Part shown: one piece after another, positions 17,359 to 25,136 of the stretch
How positions within the stretch are numbered: the stretch's first letter is position 1
How the letters are laid out: each line of letters opens with the position of its first letter
NCBI RefSeq assembly: GCF_012928505.1
Contig: NZ_JABBJN010000003.1
Location: 1-64,000, forward strand
Direction: 5' to 3'
DNA length: 64,000 nucleotides
Source of the DNA: Achromobacter sp. Bel
Lineage (GTDB): Bacteria > Pseudomonadota > Gammaproteobacteria > Burkholderiales > Burkholderiaceae_B
Notes under the pieces: model-generated
Told to the model about the DNA's origin: nothing
Databases searched by the model: none
The model's input: only the letters and a program-made list of their open reading frames with translations
Translations under genes and position numbers: made by a program

Positions 17359-19970
17359 TGAACCACTCGTACAGAAAGACCCTGCCCGGCACCCGCCTGG
17401 ACTATTTCGATGCGCGCGCCGCCGTCGAAGCCATTGCCCCCGGCGCCTACGCCGGTCTGCCCTACACGTCCCGCGTGCTGGCCGAAAACCTGGTTCGCCG
17501 CTGCGACCCGGCCATGCTGACCGACGCGCTCAAGCAACTGATCGAACGCCGCCGCGACCTGGACTTTCCGTGGTTTCCGGCACGCGTGGTCTGTCATGAC
17601 ATTCTGGGCCAGACGGCGCTGGTCGATCTGGCCGGCCTGCGCGACGCTATCGCCGACATGGGCGGCGACCCGGCCAAGGTGAACCCGGTCGTGCCGGTGC
17701 AACTGATCGTCGACCACTCCCTGGCCGTGGAATTCGACGGCAACGACCCCGAAGCCTTCGCCAAGAACCGCGCGGTGGAAGACCGCCGCAACGAAGACCG
17801 CTTCCACTTCATCGACTGGACCAAGCAGGCCTTCCGCAACATCGAAGTCGTGCCCCCGGGCAACGGCATCATGCACCAGATCAACCTGGAGCGGATGTCC
17901 CCGGTGATCTACACGCAAGACGGCGTGGCCTTCCCCGATACGCTCGTCGGCACCGACAGCCACACCCCGCACGTGGATGCGCTGGGCGTCATCGCCATCG
18001 GCGTGGGCGGACTGGAAGCCGAAAACGTGATGCTGGGCCGCGCGTCCTGGATGCGCTTGCCCGACATCATCGGGGTCGAACTCACCGGCCGCGCCCAACC
18101 GGGCATCACCGCCACCGACGTGGTGCTGACGCTGACCGAATTCCTGCGCCGCGAAAAGGTCGTGGGCGCCTATCTGGAGTTCTACGGCGAAGGCGCCGCC
18201 AGCCTGACGCTGGGCGACCGCGCCACCATTTCGAACATGGCCCCCGAGTACGGCGCCACCGCCGCGATGTTCTCGATTGACCAGCAGACCATCGATTACC
18301 TGCGCCTGACCGGCCGCGAAGACGAACAGATCGCGCTGGTGGAAACCTACGCCAAGACCGCCGGCCTGTGGTCCGACAGCTTGAAGACCGCCGAATACGA
18401 ACGCGTGCTGCGCTTTGACCTGTCCACCGTGGTGCGCACGCTGGCCGGCCCATCCAACCCGCACCGCCGCCTACCGGTATCCGACCTGGCTGCGCGCGGC
18501 ATCGCGGGCGTGGTGGAAAACGAACCGGGCCGGATGCCCGACGGCGCCGTCATCATCGCGGCCATCACCAGCTGCACCAACACCAGCAACCCGCGCAACG
18601 TGATCGCCGCCGGCCTGCTGGCGCGCAACGCCAACCGCGCCGGCCTGTCGCGCAAGCCCTGGGTGAAGAGCTCGCTGGCGCCGGGATCCAAGGCCGTGCA
18701 GCTGTACCTGGACGAAGCCGGCCTGACGGAAGACCTGGAAAAGCTGGGCTTCGGCGTCGTCGCGTTCGCCTGTACCACGTGCAACGGCATGTCGGGCGCG
18801 CTGGACCCCGTGATCCAGCAAGAAATCATCGACCGCGACCTCTATGCGACCGCCGTGCTGTCGGGCAACCGCAACTTCGACGGCCGCATCCACCCCTACG
18901 CCAAGCAGGCGTTTCTGGCCTCCCCCCCGCTGGTCGTGGCCTACGCCATCGCCGGCACGATCCGCTTCGATATCGAACGCGATGTGCTGGGCACCGGCGG
19001 CGACGGCCGCGAGATCCGCCTGAAGGACATCTGGCCCACCGACGAAGAAATCGACGCCGTGGTCAAGGCATCCGTCAAGCCCGAGCAGTTCCGCAAGGTC
19101 TACGCGCCCATGTTCGGCATCCAGGACGACCGCAAGGCGGGCGTCAGCCCGCTGTACGCGTGGCGCCCGCAAAGCACCTACATCCGCCGCCCGCCGTACT
19201 GGGAAGGCGCGCTGGCAGGCGTTCGCACGCTGCGCGGCATGCTGCCGCTGGCCGTGCTGGGCGACAACATCACCACCGACCACCTGTCGCCGTCCAATGC
19301 CATCATGCTGGACAGCGCAGCCGGCGAATACCTGGACAAGATGGGCCTGCCAGAAGAAGACTTCAACTCGTACGCGACCCACCGCGGCGACCACCTCACC
19401 GCGCAACGCGCCACCTTCGCCAACCCCAAGCTCTATAACGAGATGGTGACGAACAACGACGGCACCGTGAAGCAAGGCTCGCTGGCGCGCGTGGAACCCG
19501 AAGGCCAGGTCATGCGCATGTGGGAAGCCATCGAAACCTATATGGACCGCAAGCAGCCGCTGATCATCGTGGCCGGCGCCGACTACGGCCAGGGCTCGTC
19601 GCGCGACTGGGCCGCCAAGGGCGTGCGCCTGGCCGGCGTGGAAGCCATCGTGGCCGAAGGCTTCGAACGCATCCACCGCACCAACCTGATCGGCATGGGC
19701 GTGCTGCCACTGGAATTCAAGCCCGGCGTGAACCGCAAGACGCTGGCCCTGGACGGCACCGAAAGCTACGACGTCATCGGCGAACGCAAGCCGCGCGCCG
19801 ACCTGACGCTGGTGATCCACCGCCGCAGCGGCGAGACCGTGCAGGTACCTGTCACCTGCCGGCTGGACACGGCGGAAGAAGTGTCCATCTACGAAGCCGG
19901 CGGCGTGCTGCAGCGCTTTGCCCAAGACTTCCTGGAAGCCGAATCCGCCACCACCAAAAAGGCCGGCTGA
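17355..19970 (+). CDS. acnD: Fe/S-dependent 2-methylisocitrate dehydratase AcnD
   Basis: The 871-residue enzyme is an aconitase-superfamily dehydratase. Cluster-ligating cysteines are visible in AITSCTNTSNP (near 405) and ACTTCNGMSG (near 471-475), and the C-terminal swivel domain carries GSSRDWAAKG (near 745). AcnD dehydrates 2-methylcitrate to 2-methylaconitate in the methylcitrate cycle of propionate breakdown, and needs PrpF, which is encoded next. Length and order acnD-prpF fit that assignment over AcnA. The start overlaps the GntR stop. The prpB and prpC genes normally present are missing from this cluster. Confidence 0.92.
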   Translation: MMNHSYRKTLPGTRLDYFDARAAVEAIAPGAYAGLPYTSRVLAENLVRRCDPAMLTDALKQLIERRRDLDFPWFPARVVCHDILGQTALVDLAGLRDAIADMGGDPAKVNPVVPVQLIVDHSLAVEFDGNDPEAFAKNRAVEDRRNEDRFHFIDWTKQAFRNIEVVPPGNGIMHQINLERMSPVIYTQDGVAFPDTLVGTDSHTPHVDALGVIAIGVGGLEAENVMLGRASWMRLPDIIGVELTGRAQPGITATDVVLTLTEFLRREKVVGAYLEFYGEGAASLTLGDRATISNMAPEYGATAAMFSIDQQTIDYLRLTGREDEQIALVETYAKTAGLWSDSLKTAEYERVLRFDLSTVVRTLAGPSNPHRRLPVSDLAARGIAGVVENEPGRMPDGAVIIAAITSCTNTSNPRNVIAAGLLARNANRAGLSRKPWVKSSLAPGSKAVQLYLDEAGLTEDLEKLGFGVVAFACTTCNGMSGALDPVIQQEIIDRDLYATAVLSGNRNFDGRIHPYAKQAFLASPPLVVAYAIAGTIRFDIERDVLGTGGDGREIRLKDIWPTDEEIDAVVKASVKPEQFRKVYAPMFGIQDDRKAGVSPLYAWRPQSTYIRRPPYWEGALAGVRTLRGMLPLAVLGDNITTDHLSPSNAIMLDSAAGEYLDKMGLPEEDFNSYATHRGDHLTAQRATFANPKLYNEMVTNNDGTVKQGSLARVEPEGQVMRMWEAIETYMDRKQPLIIVAGADYGQGSSRDWAAKGVRLAGVEAIVAEGFERIHRTNLIGMGVLPLEFKPGVNRKTLALDGTESYDVIGERKPRADLTLVIHRRSGETVQVPVTCRLDTAEEVSIYEAGGVLQRFAQDFLEAESATTKKAG

Positions 19971-20045
19971 CCCCATCGGGCGGCGGGCGCCGATGCGTCC
20001 GCCGCCCCGCCCGACGACATTGCACCGAGACATCAGGACGACCCC

Positions 20046-21230
20046 ATGGCCCATGCACCCCAAACCAAGATCGCCGCGACCTACATGCGCGGCGGCACCA
20101 GCAAAGGCGTGTTCTTCAAGCTGGATGACCTGCCCGAATCCGCGCGCGTGCCCGGCGCGGCGCGCGACGCGCTGCTGATGCGCGTGATCGGCAGCCCGGA
20201 CCCCTACGGCAAGCAGATCGACGGCATGGGCGCCGCCACATCCAGCACCAGCAAGACCGTCATCGTCGGCAAGAGCACCCGGCCAGAGCATGACGTGGAC
20301 TACCTGTTCGGCCAGGTCTCCATCGACCAGCCCTTCGTGGACTGGAGCGGCAACTGCGGCAACCTGTCCGCCGCCGTCGGCCCGTTCGCCATCACCAACG
20401 GCCTGGTCGACCCGGCCCGCGTACCCGCCGACGGCATCGCCGTCGTGCGCATCTGGCAGGCCAATATCAAGAAGACCATCATCGCCCACGTGCCGATGAC
20501 AGGCGGCGCGGTGCAGGAAACCGGTGACTTCGAGCTGGACGGCGTGACCTTTCCCGCCGCCGAACTGCGGCTGGAATTCATGGACCCCGCCGAAGAAGGC
20601 GACGGCGGTTCGATGTTCCCTACCGGCAACCTGATCGACGACCTGGAAGTCCCCGGCGTGGGCACGTTCAAGGCCACGATGATCAATTCGGGCATCCCGA
20701 CCATCTTCCTGGACGCCGAAGCCCTGGGCTACACCGGCACGGAACTGCAGGACGATATCAATGGCGACGCCGCCGCGCTGGCCCGCTTCGAGACCATCCG
20801 CGCGTACGGCGCCCTGCGCATGGGCCTGATCGCCAAGATCGAAGACGCCGGCAGCCGCCAGCACACGCCCAAGGTCGCCTTCGTGGCGCGCCCCAAGGCC
20901 TATGTGTCCTCCAGCGGCAAACAGATCGGCGCGGGTGACATCGACGTGCTGGTGCGCGCGCTGTCCATGGGCAAGCTGCACCACGCGATGATGGGCACGG
21001 CTTCCGTCGCCATTGGCACCGCGGCAGCCGTTCCCGGCACGCTGGTGAACCTGGCCGCGGGCGGCACCGAGCGCGACAACGTCAACTTCGGCCACCCCTC
21101 CGGCACACTGCGCGTGGGCGCCCAGGCGCAGCGGGTGGACGGCGAATGGAAGGTCACCAAAGCCATCATGAGCCGTAGCGCGCGCGTGCTGATGGAAGGC
21201 CGCATCCACGTGCCGAAAGAAGGATTCTAA
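20046..21230 (+). CDS. prpF: 2-methylaconitate cis-trans isomerase PrpF
   Basis: The 394-residue protein starts with the PrpF signature MRGGTSKGVFFKLDDLP (about residues 15-31) and has the length and two-lobed diaminopimelate-epimerase-like make-up of the family. PrpF isomerises the 2-methylaconitate made by AcnD so that normal aconitase can finish the conversion to 2-methylisocitrate. It follows acnD by 75 bp on the same strand. Together they supply one step of the methylcitrate cycle; the synthase and lyase must be encoded elsewhere if the cycle operates. Confidence 0.93.
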   Translation: MAHAPQTKIAATYMRGGTSKGVFFKLDDLPESARVPGAARDALLMRVIGSPDPYGKQIDGMGAATSSTSKTVIVGKSTRPEHDVDYLFGQVSIDQPFVDWSGNCGNLSAAVGPFAITNGLVDPARVPADGIAVVRIWQANIKKTIIAHVPMTGGAVQETGDFELDGVTFPAAELRLEFMDPAEEGDGGSMFPTGNLIDDLEVPGVGTFKATMINSGIPTIFLDAEALGYTGTELQDDINGDAAALARFETIRAYGALRMGLIAKIEDAGSRQHTPKVAFVARPKAYVSSSGKQIGAGDIDVLVRALSMGKLHHAMMGTASVAIGTAAAVPGTLVNLAAGGTERDNVNFGHPSGTLRVGAQAQRVDGEWKVTKAIMSRSARVLMEGRIHVPKEGF

Positions 21231-21809
21231 GCCGGATTCCGCCAAGGGAGAGCCGCGAGCAAAGGCTCGCAATTTACATTTTTACCCCGGTTTTTATGGC
21301 ATCAAGGGTAGACGCTGCCCCCGTCTACCCCTATACTTAACAGATGTTGTAATTCATCACCGGACCCCGCCGATGCTCCGTCATCGAGGGCACCCGTCAC
21401 ATGGCCGCGCACAGCGGCCCGGCGCCAGCGCCGAAACACCACCACCCAGCCGCCCGGCCGAAAGCCAGCGGTTGCGGAACAAAAACCTGCTTACCCAGCA
21501 GGACCATTGCTCATCGCACTGAGCCGCCTCCGCGTCAACGACATCCGTGTCCGCGACGCCCCGGCCCTATGCCGCAGCAAGGCACCAATACGGTGTGTCT
21601 TGTGTTTGTCCGACCCGGGCGCCACCCCTTGCCCGGCGGGGCAGGCACGCGACCGCGCGCTCGAAACAAAAACGAAAAGCCCGCGGTCCATCGGTGTTTC
21701 GCCTGCGCCATGGGAAGGCTTGCCGCCCATCGCACCCCGCGGAAACGGCACTCACGCAGCCCCGGCCGTCTGGCCGAGACAAGGCTGTCGAGGAGTAAGG
21801 ACCCCTAAG
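21231..21809. other. 579-bp intergenic region upstream of the symporter gene
   Basis: No convincing gene lies here. Reading frames open through it are in-frame leaders of the symporter or arginine/proline-rich noise, without ribosome sites. It begins with a small hairpin after prpF (GCGAGC-AAAG-GCTCGC at 21255-21270, followed by an AT-rich stretch), a weak candidate terminator. It then holds a perfect 9-bp hairpin at 21306-21330. The rest, to the AGGAGTAAGG ribosome site at 21791-21800, is featureless to my reading and may be a long leader. Confidence 0.6.
21306..21330. promoter_or_regulatory. Perfect 9-bp inverted repeat, candidate operator or hairpin
   Basis: GGGTAGACG (21306-21314) and CGTCTACCC (21322-21330) flank a 7-base loop. 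It is followed by an AT-richer stretch (TATACTTAACAGATGTTG) that could hold a promoter for the symporter gene 480 bp downstream. No T-run follows, so an operator is likelier than a terminator. Confidence 0.4.
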
Positions 21810-23504
21810 ATGCAAGAGACAGTGTTCTTCCAGTTATCGGCGACCACCGCCATCCTGTTGCTGGCCGGCTTCTACGGCGCAACGTTCCTGATGTCGCTAT
21901 TCATCGGCGAAAAAAACGAGAACGTCGACGGCTTCATGGTGTCGAACAACGCGGTCGGCTTTGGCCTGTCGACCGCCAGCATGATCGCCACCTGGATCTG
22001 GGCCGCCTCCTTCTACGCCAGCGCCACCTCCGGCTACAAGTACGGCTTGTCCGGTCCGCTGCACTACGGCTTCTGGGGCGCCCTCATGATTCTCTTCATC
22101 TACCCCTTCGGCAAACGCTTCAGGCAACTGGCGCCCAAAGCCCACACGCTGGCCGAAGTCATCCACGCGCGCCACGGCACCTCCAGCCAGATGATCATGG
22201 CGGTGTCGAACATCGTGGGCAGCTGCATCAGCCTGATGGTCAATTTCACGGCTGCCGGCGCGCTGGTCTCGATCCTTAGCCCGCTCACCTTCATCCAGGG
22301 CGTGCTGATTGCCGGGCTGGGCGTGCTGTCCTACACCCTGTGGTCGGGCTTCCGCACGTCGGTCATGACCGACTTCGCGCAATTGGCCGCGATGATCATC
22401 GCCGCGGTCATCATCATTCCGCTGATCTTCTTCAACGCCGGCGGGCCGGACATGCTGCAAGCCAACATGTGGCGCTTGAACAGCGAGCAGGCCGACTTCT
22501 ATTCCACCAAGGCCATCCTTGAGCAAGGCGCGCCGTACTTCGTCGCCGTGCTGGCGTACGCCATCGGCAACCAAACCATCGCGCAGCGCCTGTTCGCAGT
22601 GCGCGAAGACCTGATAAAGCCCACCTTTCTGACCGCCACGGTCGGCTACGGCGCGGTGGTGATCGGGCTGGGCATGCTGGGCCTGCTGGCGCTGTTCGTC
22701 GGGCTGGAACCGGCCAACGGCGACATGAACAACATCATTCCGCAGATGGCGTCCACCTACTTGCCGCCGTTCGGCATCGCGCTCTTCTTCCTGCTGGTCG
22801 TGGGTTCGCTGTCGTCCACCGCCGACTCCGACCTGGCGGCGCTGTCCGCCATCGTCATGACCGACGTCTACGCCAAGAACCTGGCGCATGGACGCCCGGA
22901 TCCGCAGCGCATGCTGTGGTGGGGCCGCGCCACCATGATCATCGCCACGATGATCGGCGTGGTCTTCGCGAGCCTGCGCCTGGACATCCTGGTCATGCTG
23001 GTGTTCGTGGGCGCGCTGTGGGGCGCCATCGTCTTCCCGGTCATCGCCAGCTTCTACTGGGACCGCGTGAACAACCGCGCCTTCGTCTGCTCGGTGCTGA
23101 GCGCCGTCGTGCTGTTCTCGATTGCGCGCTTCGAGCTGCTGCCCATCACGGGTGTCGTCGCCATCTTCTTCGAGATCTGCGCGGCCATCGGCGGTGGCGT
23201 GGTGCTAAGTCTGATGGCGTTCGGCTTTCTGGGCCGCACCGTCGCCATCACGGTGGGCGCGATCGGCGTCGCCGTCATGCTGCCCGTCTTCATCGGCAGC
23301 CTGCGCGACTATATCGTGCTGCTGGCCTCGCTGACGGCCTATGGCGCCAGCGCCACGGTCTGCGTGGCCCTGAGCCTGCGCAACCGCGAACGGTTCGATT
23401 TCAACATGCTGGCGGACCGCGTCACCTCGTTCCACCGCGAGCAGCACGCGGTGGCGCAAGACGCGCCGTCCGACCGACTTGCCGCCGACAGCGCCGCGCG
23501 CTGA
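21810..23504 (+). CDS. Sodium:solute symporter family permease
   Basis: The 564-residue protein has about 13 hydrophobic segments and the sodium/solute symporter (SSS) pattern, including a sodium-site-like VGSLSSTADSDLAALSAIV run (about 331-349). It imports a small solute with sodium; the subgroup resembles urea/organic-acid SSS permeases but the substrate cannot be set. The frame is open upstream to 21507, but the ATG at 21810 has AGGAGTAAGG in front and begins the first membrane helix almost at once, so the upstream part is excluded. A 40-residue membrane protein follows 29 bp downstream, probably a partner. Confidence 0.88.
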   Translation: MQETVFFQLSATTAILLLAGFYGATFLMSLFIGEKNENVDGFMVSNNAVGFGLSTASMIATWIWAASFYASATSGYKYGLSGPLHYGFWGALMILFIYPFGKRFRQLAPKAHTLAEVIHARHGTSSQMIMAVSNIVGSCISLMVNFTAAGALVSILSPLTFIQGVLIAGLGVLSYTLWSGFRTSVMTDFAQLAAMIIAAVIIIPLIFFNAGGPDMLQANMWRLNSEQADFYSTKAILEQGAPYFVAVLAYAIGNQTIAQRLFAVREDLIKPTFLTATVGYGAVVIGLGMLGLLALFVGLEPANGDMNNIIPQMASTYLPPFGIALFFLLVVGSLSSTADSDLAALSAIVMTDVYAKNLAHGRPDPQRMLWWGRATMIIATMIGVVFASLRLDILVMLVFVGALWGAIVFPVIASFYWDRVNNRAFVCSVLSAVVLFSIARFELLPITGVVAIFFEICAAIGGGVVLSLMAFGFLGRTVAITVGAIGVAVMLPVFIGSLRDYIVLLASLTAYGASATVCVALSLRNRERFDFNMLADRVTSFHREQHAVAQDAPSDRLAADSAAR

Positions 23505-23533
23505 TCCATGACTATCAACACCAGGAGTGCGAT

Positions 23534-23656
23534 ATGTGGTTGACCGCTTATTTTCTGATCTGGCCGGCGATATCCGCCGCCATCCTCGCACTCTTGTGCG
23601 TCACGCTGTGGAAAGACGTCCGCACGGCGAAACAAAACGGGCAGTCAATGGTGTAG
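23534..23656 (+). CDS. Small membrane protein, probable transporter small subunit
   Basis: This 40-residue gene has an excellent CAGGAG ribosome site 7 bases before the ATG and follows the symporter gene by 29 bp. The product is one transmembrane helix (about residues 4-25, AYFLIWPAISAAILALLCVT) with a basic cytoplasmic tail. Small single-helix partners are known for several sodium symporters, and similar products are annotated as putative transporter small subunits. The coupling with the symporter is supported by position; an accessory or stabilising role is inferred. Confidence 0.72.
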   Translation: MWLTAYFLIWPAISAAILALLCVTLWKDVRTAKQNGQSMV

Positions 23657-23695
23657 CCGCAGGCAGACCTCGAGTCCGCCAGACAGACGAGTCGA

Positions 23696-24151
23696 TTACG
23701 TGGAAGGGGAGGATTGCCCGCCGTCCGCCGGCGGTCCGATCACTTTCAGCACGGCGACGCCCGTCGCCACGGCCGCTCCGGCGACGCCCACGTCCCCTTC
23801 CATGAACACCAGGCAGGAGGTCGCCCGCAGCACGCGCCCGCGCACCTCCAGAAACTGGCCTGCGCGCGCCGCCATCAGAAAGTGCGTGTCCAATTGCACC
23901 GTCACGCAAGCGCGGCGCGCCATGGCCTCCCACGCGATGGCGCTTAAACCGTGGTCCAGCAATGCCGTCAGCAATCCGCCATGCACCACGCCGGCGGGGT
24001 TCAGATGCGCAGCACCCGCCAACAGGCCATAGGCCCACCCGTCGCCTTCCTTGCGCGCCCACAAAGGCCCGATCAGGCCGGCGAAGCCTTGCAGCGACTT
24101 TTGCCGCCAGCCCTCGGCAATCAACGATTCAATCGTGGGTGCCGCGCGCAT
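23696..24151 (-). CDS. PaaI-family thioesterase (hot-dog fold)
   Basis: The 151-residue protein shows the hot-dog thioesterase pattern of the PaaI group: a HLNPAGVVHGGLLTALLDHGL segment (about 50-69, quoted in part) containing the NxxGxxHGG core, followed by the VTVQLDTHFLMAA strand. It should hydrolyse an acyl- or aryl-CoA thioester in the cytoplasm, possibly rescuing CoA. I start at the ATG at 24151, right after the IclR stop; a longer frame overlaps the IclR gene. It lies downstream of the IclR gene on the same strand, 4 bp away, and belongs to the CoA-ester catabolic cluster. Confidence 0.85.
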   Translation of the reverse strand: MRAAPTIESLIAEGWRQKSLQGFAGLIGPLWARKEGDGWAYGLLAGAAHLNPAGVVHGGLLTALLDHGLSAIAWEAMARRACVTVQLDTHFLMAARAGQFLEVRGRVLRATSCLVFMEGDVGVAGAAVATGVAVLKVIGPPADGGQSSPST

Positions 24152-24155
24152 CGAT

Positions 24156-24956
24156 TCAGCTCCGCGCGGACAGCAGTTGCGACAGCGTCTGCGCTTCGGC
24201 CTGCAGATCCTTGGCCAAGGCGTGGGCGCGGACATCGTCAAGCTGTTCGGCCAACCCTGCGGCGACCAGCGAATGCGTCATGCGGTTCTGGCCATTCAGC
24301 ACCGGCACGGCGATCACGACAACGCCATTGATGTAGTTGTTCCGGTCCATGCTGTAGCCGTCCCGGCGGACCGCATCCACGTCGGCTTTCCACGCTGCGA
24401 ATTCGGGCGCCTGATCCCAGCGCAGCGCCTTGAAGCGGCGTTCCAGCTCCTTGTCCGTCAGGTCCGAGAACGCGGCCACCAACCGGCCCGTCGCGCTGAT
24501 CAGCGCGGGAAAGCGGCTACCCACATCCACATGCAAGCGGAAAGGCGCCGTGGAACGCGACAAGGCCAGCACCACCATGTGGTCGCCGCCTGCCACTTCC
24601 ACGCCAATCGCCGTGACATTGGCCGCGCTGGACAGCTTGTCCAACACGGGCTGCACCAACGTCGGGAAAGGACTGCTTTCGATCACGCTGCGCGCCAGCG
24701 TCAGCATGCCCACGCCCAGGCTGTAACGCTTGGTGCCGGTATCCACCTTCACCAGCCCCTCCTCCACCAATACCCGAAGAATGTGCAGGCAGGTGCTGGT
24801 CACCATCTCCAATTCCTGCGAAATCGCCTTCAAGGTCATCGGCGCGCCGCCACGGCCCAGCAAGCGCAGGATGGCGATCGAACGCGTGACGGCCGGCACC
24901 GGACGGACACGCGGCCCCGCTGTCGCGGAAGGTTCCTGGGAACTGGACTGACTCAT
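24156..24956 (-). CDS. IclR-family transcriptional regulator
   Basis: The 266-residue protein has an N-terminal winged helix-turn-helix (about 24-85, VTRSIAILRLLGRGGAPMTL start) and an IclR effector-binding domain (about 95-260). The chosen start at 24956 has GGAGA about 9 bases upstream; an upstream in-frame ATG lacks one. It is divergent from the acyl-CoA synthetase operon, with an ATTGT-N6-ACAAT palindrome between them, so it very likely controls that operon and itself. The effector is unknown, probably the pathway substrate or its CoA ester. Confidence 0.9.
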   Translation of the reverse strand: MSQSSSQEPSATAGPRVRPVPAVTRSIAILRLLGRGGAPMTLKAISQELEMVTSTCLHILRVLVEEGLVKVDTGTKRYSLGVGMLTLARSVIESSPFPTLVQPVLDKLSSAANVTAIGVEVAGGDHMVVLALSRSTAPFRLHVDVGSRFPALISATGRLVAAFSDLTDKELERRFKALRWDQAPEFAAWKADVDAVRRDGYSMDRNNYINGVVVIAVPVLNGQNRMTHSLVAAGLAEQLDDVRAHALAKDLQAEAQTLSQLLSARS

Positions 24957-25040
24957 CTGACTCTCCGTTTTTACTGCGGCAAGCATACCTTGCGCACGGG
25001 CCTTCGCGCCGTCGATGCCGCCCTGATTTTCCACCATTTA

Positions 25041-25056
25041 ATTGTCTATATACAAT
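25041..25056. promoter_or_regulatory. Palindrome ATTGT-N6-ACAAT, candidate IclR operator
   Basis: ATTGTCTATATACAAT is a perfect-armed inverted repeat between the IclR gene (start 24956) and the acyl-CoA synthetase gene (start 25137). A related AATTGACAATT element follows at 25068-25078. This AT-rich patch stands out in the GC-rich surroundings and probably holds the divergent promoters and the IclR binding sites. Confidence 0.55.
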
Positions 25057-25136
25057 CAATGGACGTAATTGACAATTTTAAAATCGGCGCGCATTATCGC
25101 TTCAACAGATTGCGGACCCCTCACAGGCACGACGAC

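Noticed and set aside
18471-21272. A 933-codon open frame opposite acnD and prpF
   Set aside because: High-GC codon bias leaves the antisense frame open. The product is His/Gly/Val-rich without domains, while acnD and prpF on the other strand are clear.
21507-21809. A 101-codon N-terminal extension of the symporter
   Set aside because: The AGGAGTAAGG site and the hydrophobic start at 21810 fit SSS proteins; the extension is low-complexity and basic.
24051-25136. A long N-terminal extension of the acyl-CoA synthetase
   Set aside because: It runs through the divergent IclR gene and the palindromic promoter region.
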